Assembly (NCBI GenBank): GCA_003427395.1
Contig: BFEA01000040.1
Location: 4,594,415 to 4,616,961 of the forward strand
Direction: 5' to 3'
Source: Chara braunii
Taxonomy: Eukaryota; Streptophyta; Charophyceae; Charales; Characeae
DNA: 22,547 nucleotides
The position numbers and the translations under genes were made by a program. Below, piece by piece: positions 10,020 through 18,590 of the stretch (position 1 is its first letter; each line of letters begins with the position of its first letter). The notes below the pieces were generated by a model that made no database searches, was not told the origin of the DNA, and was given only the letters and a program-made list of their open reading frames with translations.

Positions 10020-10331
10020 CCGGAACCCATGACGGCCGAAATTTTTGCCGTCTGCGGCCATGGCCTCCTCCCCTTGATGCCTATTCNCGNCCCGATGCAC
10101 GNCGNCAATTCATTTTCACANAAACNCTTCTGATTTTATCGTTNCGGAGTAATNCGANCCCCGCNNGACTTCGCGACGACAGTTCGACTCCGAGAAAAAC
10201 CTCGGCCAAGAAACGAGAGCCTCCCGTTCCGTCCGGGAGACTCAACCCTTACGGGCAAAAATCCTCGGCCACGCCCCTCCTAGAACTCTGATCGGCGACC
10301 CCGTACGGGAAGCCGCGAGGGGGCGTGAGGT

Positions 10332-10343
10332 TGGTATCAGAGC
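10332..10343 (+). other. Primer binding site, initiator-Met tRNA type
   Basis: TGGTATCAGAGC follows the last base shared by the two LTRs without a gap. This is the standard plant primer binding site, complementary to the 3' end of initiator methionine tRNA. It would prime minus-strand DNA synthesis and fixes the U5 end at 10331. Confidence 0.9.
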
Positions 10344-10524
10344 TGATTCGTTTCGGCTCCGGGGTTTTCCTAGGACGATTACCCTATTTTAAAGTTCTTC
10401 TTTTCCTTTTGATCCTTTTATTAGATTTTTCGCATTTTTTAGTAGGCTGGCTCCCCGTCGACGGAGGCCCGCGAATAGCAATCAGAACCGAGCGAGAGGC
10501 CGAGCTCGAAAGCCGCCTCCCGCG

Positions 10525-11538
10525 ATGGTGGAACCCGGAATTGGGGGTGAAAACGACGGTGACAACCACGCAGGGATGGCCAATCATCCCCTGTACTTTG
10601 TACCTCCTCCTTCCGAAGTTCCCATTTTCTCTGAAGATGACACCGACCCTCATACCTGGCTAGCGGCCTTGAAAGCCCAGGGCTGGTCGGATCAGTTGCT
10701 CAGAGAGCGAATACCCGGAAGGTTAGCCGGAACCGCTTTTGAGTGGTATGGAAATAACCCCTTTACTAATTGGGTAGCTTTCCAGAGGAAATTTCAATAT
10801 AGATTTGATCACATCACACTGGGTAAATGCCTCCGTTTAATAAAGGAATACACGCAGCAGCCTCGGGAGACCTTGGCCAGATATGCTGAATGTTTTACGT
10901 ACTTAGCCGAACGCTCCGGGGTGGATGAGAAAATGGTACGGACTGATTTCGTCAGAGGACTATTAGATTCTCGTCTGTGGAAAAAGATCCGCAAGAAATG
11001 CAACCCTAAAGAACATACGCTGACGGAGCTAATTCAGTACGCAATTAAGTACGGGAAAGAAAATTACGATGTGGGCCTGGACTCAGAATCCGACGAAGAT
11101 GACCCTTCGGGTGCTCGACGCAATAGCTACTCCGCTACGGCACGAATGTTCGAAGATCACTTCGGGTTGGGTGCGACAAAAAAAGGCTCGGATCGGAAAG
11201 CTTCTTCCTCTGCTTCGGCCCCCCGTCGCTCTAGTCAAACGCAAGGAGGCCGGGGCGAGGAAGAAGTATCCATGAAAGAAGTCACGGCCCAACTAGTTAC
11301 GGTAGTAGCCCCGTTGACGGAGTTTGTTCAAAGTCTACAACGGCAACGCATAGCCGCCGCACAACGGCAACAGACGGCTATGGCTGTCGGAGCCCCTATG
11401 ATAAGACCGGCCGTGGCCGGGCTGTCCCACCTCTACGTTGTTATAACTGTAATCAGCCAGGCCACCTTGCGAAAGATTGTCCGAAACCCCGAACTCAGGG
11501 CGGGCCTTCTCCCACCGCTGCAGGACAGGGAAGGGTAG
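10525..11538 (+). pseudogene. gag: gag: capsid-like protein with displaced nucleocapsid
   Basis: Would form the virus-like particle in the cytoplasm and package element RNA. The ATG at 10525 lies 181 bp after the primer binding site. Residues about 45-178 match the retrotransposon gag (capsid) fold pattern, with WLAALKAQGW, FEWYGNN, WVAFQRKF and a later helical block ending at about YAIKYGKENY. An acidic linker (SESDEDD, about 187-193) and a Gln/Arg-rich stretch follow. The expected CCHC zinc knuckle is not in this frame: it is read one base back at 11439-11480. The last 30-50 codons of this frame are therefore probably not original gag. Either an indel or a programmed -1 frameshift could explain it; I found no classic slippery heptamer. 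Confidence 0.88.
11439..11480 (+). other. CCHC zinc knuckle (nucleocapsid), in the pol frame
   Basis: The residues CYNCNQPGHLAKDC fit the C-x2-C-x4-H-x4-C RNA-binding knuckle of retroelement nucleocapsids exactly. The frame is one base back from gag and is continuous with the protease frame that follows. Upstream, this frame is open for at least 150 bp, so the point of the switch cannot be placed precisely. Confidence 0.93.
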
Positions 11539-11546
11539 CCACGGTA

Positions 11547-13406
11547 ATGGACACAGGAACGACGGAGATGGTGACCCCGGCGGCCACTGAGATAGGACCC
11601 GATGAGTATATGGCGGCAGCGATGTTCGAACCCGGGACCATCGGAGTGATACGTCACGTCCAATGGATTACCGAGGAAAGCGACCTCAGGTCGTGGCGAC
11701 CAGGATTCAAGGATCTTGCGGTACCTGGTCCTGAATACAAGGATGACCATTTCGACGTTTTGGATGCCTTGAAGGCTCTGGATCTTCGGATCCCCGTCCC
11801 TATTCCATATCTGCTAACCATTTCCGAAGCGGCTAATGAAAAGTTGATCGAACGGTGCCTCAAAAACAGGCGTCGATTCGAGGAAAGTCGAAAGGGCAAA
11901 AAGTCGGTCCTACGGGATCCACCCCCCAACGAGGAGTCACAGCCCTCGACCTCAGAGGTGCACGAAGCCAACCAGATAGGGATGATCCAGACCGTAGATT
12001 CCGCCTCGAAAAAACCCGCGGTATTCCTCCGGGCCTATCCTATAACCTGGAAAAGCGTAGAGTGTGACTGTGAGGTCTGGGGAAACCCCTCGGCCGCCAT
12101 CCTAGACTCGGGATCATCGGCGGTCGCCATTTCTTGGAGATTGACGAAACAGTTGGGAAGGGAAGGACAGGTTCAGCCCCTCTGACCGGATGAACTGTAT
12201 ATATCTGCTACGGAAGATAGTATTCATTGTAAAGGGCGAATAACGAATGTGCCTATACGGGTGGGGCGGGTGCATTGTTTGTGTGACGTGATCGTGCTGG
12301 ATGTACAGGCGTATGATGTTCTGCTAGGCATTCCGTGGCAGGCGGCGGTCGGAGCGCGAATGCACTTTGACAGCTGTAAGGTGGTGCTCACATCGGCCCA
12401 CCCCAAACCCCAAACGATACCAATGAGACTCGCGGTGCGCATGCGCACCCAGCCGGCGCCTCGCCTCACCACGAAAGCCCATCAAATCAACATGATCCGA
12501 CGCCTGTCACCAGACGAAAATAAACCCTCGACGAAAACTGACAAGACTGATGTACCCGACCGATATCCGATCCGAGTTCAGGATCGGTGGCGCCACTCTT
12601 GGCGGCGAGAACCACTGGAAATAGTTCGGAGCGAGTCCAATTGGTCGCATGCGTTCTCCTCCGTGGTGCAAGGGGAACCCCTGCTGAGGGTGTCCCGAAT
12701 AGCTGACCTTTCGGAACCCCCTGCGTCCTTGTATCTCAGGATGGACTTCCTACCTGAAAGATTTACCGAGCTGAGGGGCCTGTGCGATTTATCTTTTCGA
12801 CCTCCACGGCCCCTACTCACGAATGAAAAAGCCGCGATACTCCTTAAAGAAGGGGTGTCATTTCAACCTCGAACGAGGGAGTATCGGTGGGGACCGAGGG
12901 AACTAGCGCAGGCCTTTTCGGTCGAACCCTCGGCCGAACCCGAACTGGACAGTGACAGCGACATGGAAAGCGAGCCGATGAGTCCGGCGGACAGCCAGCT
13001 TATTGCGACGGTCCTTTCGGCGAAAACCGACAACTCTTTGTTTGGGGCCTCGCCCGATGCCAACGCGGCGGTCCCCACGGTTACGACGACGGTCTCGTTT
13101 CCTGGGGGAACCGTAGAAGTTCAGTTACCAGCCCGTGTTCCGGACGAATACAAACGCCTCCTCTTGGCGGTTATACGGGCCTATCCTGAGGCCGTCAGTA
13201 TTCAGGACCACGATATAGGGCTAACCCCTTTGATACAACACGCGATTGACACCGGGGATCACGCCCCGATACATTGCCGACCATACCGATATTCCCTTAA
13301 AGAAAGGCAGCTGGCGTTGGAAAGGGTACGGGAATTCGAGCGGTTGGGGTGGGTCGAACCATCGCTGGGACCATGGTCTTTTCCCGTGGTCCTCGTGCCA
13401 AAATGA
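11547..13406 (+). pseudogene. pol: pol, first part: aspartic protease, long linker, start of RT
   Basis: One frame, broken by TGA at 12183-12185 and ended by TGA at 13404-13406. The protease active-site motif is ILDSGSSAVAI, with the Asp codon at 12105. The second protease hallmark, DVLLGIPW, lies after the first stop, so that stop cuts the protease in two. About 270 residues follow with no domain I recognise: basic, then Asp/Ser-rich (DSDSDMESEP). RT begins at about 13224 with the LTPLIQHAIDTGD and PYRYSLKE motifs and runs to VVLVPK, where the second stop falls inside RT. The ATG at 11547 is simply the first in this frame; the protein was probably made as a gag-pol fusion. Confidence 0.88.
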
Positions 13407-14651
13407 AATGGCTCGGTTCGGGTATGTATCGACTACCAGGAATTGAACGCCATCACTACCAAAGATTTGTATCCCTTGCCGCGAATCGATGATTTGTTAG
13501 AAGCTATCGGGGCCGCTCGAGTCTTTTCCAAGTTCGATATCCGACACGGTTTTCACCACGTCGCAGTCCGACCGGAGGACCGACCCAAAACCGCCTTTGC
13601 CCTGTTTGAGGGCACGTGGCAATTGGTTCGGTGTCCCATGGGAATTTGTAATGCCCCTGCAACGTTTCAGCGGGCCATGAATATGACCTTCGCTGAGTTC
13701 GTTAACAAAACCCGACTGACCCAGCCCCTGATCAATTTCTGCGTGATTGTGTACATGGATGATATTCTGGTCTTTTCAAAAACCAACGAGTATCACGTGG
13801 AACACATTGAGTGGGTTTTGCATGCACTGAAAGATGCGGGGTTCAAAGTGGCCTTGGAGAAAAGCGAGTTCTTCTTGTCGGAGATCTCATTCTTGGGGTA
13901 TATTGTCACGGTCGACGGACTAAAACCGGATCCGAGGAAGGTGGCAGCAGTTCAAGACGCCCCGGCGCCGGTCACACTTACCCAGGTTCGGGCTTTTCTA
14001 GGGCTGGCATCCTATTACCGACGCTTCATCAAGGGGTTCGCCGGCATAGCGAAGCCCCTCATGAACCTGCTGAAGAAAGAGGAACAGCTGATCTGGACGC
14101 CAGAATGCGAAGCGGCGTTGAAGGAGGCTCTGACATCTGCTCTTGTGTTGGCGCGCCCCGACCCGACAAGACCATTCGCATTGTACACAGACTGGCAGCC
14201 TCAGGCGATATCGGCGATGCTGACTCAGCACGACAAGGACGGAAGGAAGCACGTCATTGAGTATGCGTCCAAGACGCTGAGCCAGGCGCAGGCTAATTAC
14301 GAAGCGTGCAAAGGTGAATGCCTGGCGGTGGTGTGGGGGATTCAGCATTTCCGACCGTATCTGTACGGCCAGAAATTCGTGATGGTTACAGATCATCAGC
14401 CGCTGTTGTCCCTACGCAACAACATGGACTACACGGGGACGCTGGGCAGGTGGGCGGTGCGTCTGCAAGACTATGACTTCGACATCCGCCACCGTGCCAC
14501 GCGGCAGCATGGTAACGCTGATGGATTAACGCGCCTTCTGCCGCCCAACAAGTGTCCCGCCAACGAGCGACTCATTCCGTGGAGGCCAGAAGTCGCGGCG
14601 ACGAAACCGCACTACGGGGAGCTACACGTGCTAAGTAAGGACGACGCCTGA
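13407..14651 (+). pseudogene. pol: pol, second part: reverse transcriptase core and RNase H
   Basis: Continues the protease frame after the TGA at 13404. RT motifs are FSKFDIRHGFHHVAV, KTAFALFEGTW, the catalytic box YMDDILVFS (13752-13763) and FLGYIV. The connection contains FLGLASYYRRFIKGFA. RNase H keeps its acidic residues in LYTDW, KGECLAVVW, VTDHQPLL and NADGLTR, and would degrade RNA in the RNA/DNA hybrid. The first RNase H motif (TDWQPQAIS) departs from the usual TDAS form. There is no valid ATG near the start, so this segment has no start of its own. The closing TGA (14649-14651) is followed 7 bases later by an ATG in another frame. Confidence 0.93.
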
Positions 14652-14658
14652 GTCCAGA

Positions 14659-16317
14659 ATGGAGGTTTCATCGGAGATGGCCGACGCTATCTCTCTGCCC
14701 TTATCCCACCCCCTCGCTCTCTCGTCTAGCCCCAACTCGTCCTCTGAAACACACCTAAGTCCCTGTTTCTTCTGTACCTTGCCTATGATCCCGGACCAAG
14801 AAGGGTCACATCCGGGAGGGCCCAATTTTCTTTTATGGGTACAGTGTAGTCAGTGTCATACGGTCAAATCTCACGGACAGTGCGTTAGGTACCGAAGTGA
14901 AAAGACGTGGGTCTGTCCCAACTGTAGAACGGACCAAGTCCCTACTGAGAAGCGGTATCTGGACGCTAGAACAACCGACGGATTTGCGCCAAGTGCCCGC
15001 CGAGCAGAGGCCTGGACGGACCTTCTGTTGCTACGGAGACTGTCAGGCGATTCGTTGTCAGAACTTACCAAAGCCGAACGACGGAGAGTCACGGAGCGGG
15101 CGCAGGACTATCGCTGGCAGGGCCCGACGTTACAAAAACGGAAGGTCGATGACGACGGAGAGTCTAGCTGGTTGACGGTTTCACACCCTCTTGCTAGGTT
15201 CGATTGGACATGAGCCGCTCATGAGGAGGATGCGGTCCATTTCGCGGTCAAGTACACAGAAAAAGCCATCGAAAAGAATGGATGGTACTGGTCGGGAATT
15301 CGGGAAGATGTGAAATACATCGTTCAGAATTGCCCGGCCTGCGAGGCGGACAAGGCGCCGGTACAGATGCCTCGGACGATGGTGCCCACTCGTGTAGAGC
15401 GCCCCTTTTAGAGGGTTAGCATCGATACGACGGATATCAACATTCCGAGAGGGCCCTTCGATCAAGGAGAACTCAATGTTCTTTTAGTGGCCGTCGATCA
15501 TTTTTCAAAATGGATCGAGGCGTACCCTATGACCAGCCGGAATTTGCAGGAAGTAGGCTGGTACATAAATCGATTTTTGTGCATGCATCTAGACGTAGAA
15601 GAGGTACACATGGACAATGGGTCAGAATTTCAAGGCGAAGTAGAACGCCACCTAGTCAGGGCGGACGTTAAGATTATCTACTCGCCGGGGCATTGGCCTC
15701 AAGCCAATGGCCTGGTAGAGAATGCCAACCGACTGATTAAGACGGCCCTTAGACGGAATATCACTGCGGGAGACACCCGACCCTGGCCGGTCATTGTCGA
15801 TCACATTTTGGCCGTTTATCGGGCTACCCCACACGGTAGTACTGGGGTGTCCCCCTTTCAACTGAGAACCAATAGTGTCCCTCGGGTGCAATTGTCTCCC
15901 TTAGTAGGTACGGAAGTTAGAGCAACACGGGCCCAGAATCGAGAGAAGGCCCGCCACTACATGGACTTAATGGCTAGGGCCTATCCCCCGTTAGCTCGCC
16001 ATCGACAGCAGGCCGTAGATCGGATACATCAACGACAGATCCGTGACTACGAGAATCGACACGCGTTGGCGGGATCACTGCCTCGCTATAAAATAGGGGA
16101 CTTGGTGCAGGTACGGAAATCCGCGCGCTCCTCCAAAGTCCACCCACGCTACACAGGCATTTACGAAGTGACGAAAGTTGGCGCACGAGGCCAGCACTCC
16201 GTGAAGCTGGTCCCCAGGCACAACTCACAGGGCCGCCCGCTGACGAGGCATGCTGCTGCCCTCCGGCCATTCCGGCCATCGCTAGATCTCGTGCGGCCAC
16301 CTGTCCTGCCCGAATAA
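14659..16317 (+). pseudogene. pol: pol, third part: PHD-type zinc finger plus integrase
   Basis: A new frame with its own ATG 7 bases after the RNase H stop, broken by TGA (15211-15213) and TAG (15409-15411). First comes a PHD-like C4HC3 finger (14764-14925), then the usual pre-integrase stretch (YRWQGPTLQKRK). The H2C2 zinc-binding motif (H-x5-H-x30-C-x2-C, 15220-15342) follows the TGA. The core catalytic Asp is at 15424 (SIDTTD), the second at 15613 (MDNGSEF) and the Glu at 15718 (GLVENANR), with 34 residues between the last two. The C-terminal SH3-like segment (KIGDLVQVRK, YTGIYEVTKV) is clear; I see no chromodomain. Integrase would insert the DNA copy into the genome. The catalytic core is cut from its zinc domain. 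Confidence 0.92.
14764..14925 (+). other. PHD-like zinc finger (C4HC3) between RNase H and integrase
   Basis: Cys codons at 14764, 14773, 14845 and 14854, His at 14872, Cys at 14881, 14914 and 14923, giving C-x2-C-x23-C-x2-C-x5-H-x2-C-x10-C-x2-C. A Trp two residues before the seventh ligand (TWVCPNC) matches the PHD hallmark. PHD fingers typically read histone H3 tails. A role in directing integration to certain chromatin is my inference. A RING or other cross-brace finger is less likely, given the ligand order and that Trp. Confidence 0.75.
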
Positions 16318-16417
16318 CCTTCTTCGTCCCCCTCTCGTGCTCCTTCGTCCTCGCCTCCTTCTTCCCCTTCTCTCCGATCGGCGTCGTCGGCACCCGCGGA
16401 AGACCTTACCTCGCAGG

Positions 16418-16966
16418 ATGAACCATCGCCAACAGGAGCATGAACTGCTTGAGCACTTCCAGCCGCCCATCTCGGACGCTCTTCTCCGGAACCGGTTCAA
16501 CGACGATCGGCAGCTGCGCTCCGACATTCAGCAGGTGAACGTGCCGGCACCCAGCGTTGCCGACTTGGCGGTGTACTCGCTCCTCGCGCAGCGGGTGACG
16601 TACGCGGGTGTCTATGTGGACATATCGCCCGTGCCTGGCCACGAATCCACGCGAGTGTTCATCGAGTTCCGAGCCATCCAGGTGGCAACGAACTTTGTGC
16701 ACAGCGTCGCTACTCTCACCGGGGATTTGACCGTCTTGCCCGGGCATGATCGGGAGTCGACGTATAGATTCTTGCACGATTACGCCCTTCAGGTGGCGAC
16801 ATCGGTGGCGCAAGTGCAGGCTCGGGGCACTCATCGCTTCTTTGCATACGAAAGACTTCTGCGGCAGACTCCGGAGGGAGCACTTGCATTGGTGCCGCAG
16901 CTTCCCGCGCTCCTTCCTCCCGCCGAGCCCCTCAACATCCAAGTTGTCCCTCCCCCTTCTCTCTAA
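16418..16966 (+). CDS. Extra 3' ORF A, unknown function (182 aa)
   Basis: Starts at the ATG at 16418, 100 bp after the integrase stop, and ends in TAA directly abutting the ATG of the next ORF in the same frame. It sits where env or accessory genes lie in other gypsy elements. I do not recognise the family. It is rich in Val, Ala, Leu and Arg, with blocks such as YVDISPVPGHESTRVFIEF and LHDYALQVATSVAQVQ that suggest alternating strands and helices. It ends in a Leu/Pro-rich tail (LPALLPPAEPLN). There is no signal peptide and no convincing membrane helix, so an envelope protein is unlikely. The frame extends open upstream to 16337 without an ATG. Its length, strand and GC-rich third positions support it being a real coding region. 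Confidence 0.7.
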   Translation: MNHRQQEHELLEHFQPPISDALLRNRFNDDRQLRSDIQQVNVPAPSVADLAVYSLLAQRVTYAGVYVDISPVPGHESTRVFIEFRAIQVATNFVHSVATLTGDLTVLPGHDRESTYRFLHDYALQVATSVAQVQARGTHRFFAYERLLRQTPEGALALVPQLPALLPPAEPLNIQVVPPPSL

Positions 16967-18292
16967 ATGCCTCCCTTCTTCTCTTACACTACCCTCCCTT
17001 ATCAACTGACGCAGCTCCCCTATCCTATGCGCAACTTTTCCGAGTACCTAGTGGAGCTGACGGACGTGGAGCAGTTGCCGCCCGCCGACGAGGACACGTG
17101 GGAGATGCATCGGGCGCTGTATTCATCGGTGGTGCTAGGCATGTTCACATTCTTCGTGGAGCACGAAGTTCATAACGTCGGCGAATTCCTCCAAGTGTAC
17201 TACGTGATCGCCAAGCCGAAGCCGGAGCGGAAGGAGGGAACAGTGGCGCTTTATCCTTTTGGGAGGGTCAGAACGAATCGCCCGGGGCTCTTACAGCTCA
17301 TTCACATCGAGCTGCTGTCCATTGCGCAGGTAATCGCCACGGAAGAAGAAGACTTGCAGCTCAGACTACGGACCGCCTCAGCTTCGTGCAGATCGTATAA
17401 CACGGCGGTGATACCTGACTATCTGGCGCGTGAAGGGGAGTCCGTGGTGGCAGAAGTCCATCGCCGGAAGCTCAGGCCAGTCGAGTGGGGCCTGTCGAGG
17501 AGGTCGTCCAGCCTGCGCCGGTGCGCGAAGTCGATCCGGTTCACGAGAGAAGAGCCACACTCGTCATCGGGCCCCGACTGGGGAAGGACCACCCCGCCGA
17601 AGAGCCGCGGAGATCCACAGGCCATCCGGAGTCGACACCTCAGCGGCCCCGCCTCCTCGATCTCAACAGCCATGCAGCCGGGCCATCAAGCGCAGGGGGG
17701 GGATTGGGACGAGTTCCATATCCCGCATCCAGACGCCCCCTCCTTGCAGGACCGTTCCAATTTCGCCAACCCGCCCGGGATACCTCGGTCATTGACATTA
17801 GCAGTTCCCCCGAGCCGGACGGTCCATCAAACTGACGTGGATCACATGGTGGAACTGGCCACCCTCCGGCTTGAGGCCATCGAGGGGGCGCCACGTCCCG
17901 ATCCGGCATGGGAGGCGTTCTTGCAGCCTCCATTCGATGGATGTATAGCGGCGAGGTTGGTGGGTACACTCATCTACAAGACCGGCGGCCGACCCAATAT
18001 TATGTACCATATCCTGGTCTTCGTGGCGGTTAAGCGGGAGCGGAGGCCGTACACGGAGACCCATCTAGTGCTAACGGGTCCGCGAAATCGGCCGCTACGA
18101 CCACGAATCATTCGAGTGATCGTCGATCGCGCGCCACAGGTCCTCTCGCATGTGCCGGGGGCTTTCCTTTACCCCTCCTTTGTCCAACACCACTTCAATG
18201 AAGTGGAAGTGCCGGCCAACTTGGTCGCGCTCGCGGCGTTTCTTCCTCCTCTTCCTCCCCCTCTCAATCCGGAGATTGATTACTTCCTATGA
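16967..18292 (+). CDS. Extra 3' ORF B, unknown function (441 aa)
   Basis: Begins with an ATG touching the TAA of ORF A (TAAATG), in the same frame, so it may be the second half of one original gene or a stop-start coupled ORF. I do not recognise it. An N-terminal part (residues about 15-140) contains EFLQVYYVIAKPKPERKEG. A Ser/Arg/Pro-rich middle (about 150-250) looks disordered. A C-terminal part (about 285-441) contains MYHILVFVAVKRERRPYTET and ends in a Leu/Pro-rich tail (FLPPLPPPLNPEI) like that of ORF A. There is no signal peptide, no clear transmembrane helix and no zinc finger. It is uninterrupted over 1.3 kb in an element whose pol has several stops. Confidence 0.72.
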   Translation: MPPFFSYTTLPYQLTQLPYPMRNFSEYLVELTDVEQLPPADEDTWEMHRALYSSVVLGMFTFFVEHEVHNVGEFLQVYYVIAKPKPERKEGTVALYPFGRVRTNRPGLLQLIHIELLSIAQVIATEEEDLQLRLRTASASCRSYNTAVIPDYLAREGESVVAEVHRRKLRPVEWGLSRRSSSLRRCAKSIRFTREEPHSSSGPDWGRTTPPKSRGDPQAIRSRHLSGPASSISTAMQPGHQAQGGDWDEFHIPHPDAPSLQDRSNFANPPGIPRSLTLAVPPSRTVHQTDVDHMVELATLRLEAIEGAPRPDPAWEAFLQPPFDGCIAARLVGTLIYKTGGRPNIMYHILVFVAVKRERRPYTETHLVLTGPRNRPLRPRIIRVIVDRAPQVLSHVPGAFLYPSFVQHHFNEVEVPANLVALAAFLPPLPPPLNPEIDYFL

Positions 18293-18393
18293 TCATCTCC
18301 ACCACCGCCTCTTTCTTTTTCTTCTTCTTTTCCGGATCTAAAGCTCGCGCGATGATATGCGCTGTGTATATCTCAAAAAAAAAAAAATTAAAA

Positions 18394-18401
<8 letters not shown>

Positions 18402-18440
<39 letters not shown>
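18402..18440. repeat. (AT)n microsatellite after poly-A runs
   Basis: About 39 bp of AT dinucleotides directly after two A-runs of about 13 bp each. Poly-A plus AT inside the 3' part of an LTR element is odd and might mark an older insertion of something with a poly-A tail, but no such body is visible. Confidence 0.97.
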
Positions 18441-18441
<1 letters not shown>

Positions 18442-18452
18442 GTTTTACTTAC

Positions 18453-18590
18453 CGATCGGGCGAGCTGACGATGAAGGGGCCGCCCGACCGAATCTATACT
18501 ATGGGAGGAGGCGATGGAGGATGCAGGATGCATCCACGTAGATTAGGAAGATGATCGGGCCAGTTGACGATGAAGAGGCCGCCCGATCAT
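18453..18590. repeat. Two 39-bp direct repeats, each able to form a hairpin
   Basis: Copies at 18453-18491 and 18552-18590 share GATCGGGC, TGACGATGAAG and GGCCGCCCGA. In the second copy GATGATCGGGC (18550-18560) pairs perfectly with GCCCGATCATC (18581-18591), an 11-bp stem with a 20-base loop; in the first the stem is imperfect. A smaller hairpin, GGATGCA/TGCATCC, lies between them. Confidence 0.85.

Larger units (their letters stand above)
7963..10331 (+). repeat. 5' LTR
   Basis: Homologous to 18657-20992 on the same strand and followed directly by the primer binding site, so this is the 5' copy. U3 runs from TGTGATAAGC to the TATA box at 8555, and the transcribed R-U5 part is about 1.75 kb, which is long. 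It contains a CT microsatellite at 9140-9208. The two LTRs differ at about 40 positions plus a 31-bp and a 2-bp indel over 7963-8760. They then match perfectly, apart from N bases, over 8761-10038. Many N bases lie between 9310 and 10165. Confidence 0.93.

Noticed and set aside
10325-10663. Open frame with a hydrophobic Leu-rich N-terminal stretch, overlapping the start of gag
   Set aside because: It spans the primer binding site, and its hydrophobic run comes from the T-rich leader. Gag in another frame has a clear domain.
12183-13406. In-frame TGA codons as sense codons (alternative genetic code or readthrough)
   Set aside because: TGA also ends the RNase H frame, and TAG and TAA stops occur in the same element. 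Decay by mutation explains all of them more simply.
16418-18292. Envelope (env) gene
   Set aside because: The position fits, but there is no signal peptide, no transmembrane helix and no cysteine-rich ectodomain.
18503-18530. Purine-rich patch as the functional polypurine tract
   Set aside because: It lies about 126 bp before the LTR start, while a working tract abuts the LTR, and it is interrupted by pyrimidines.
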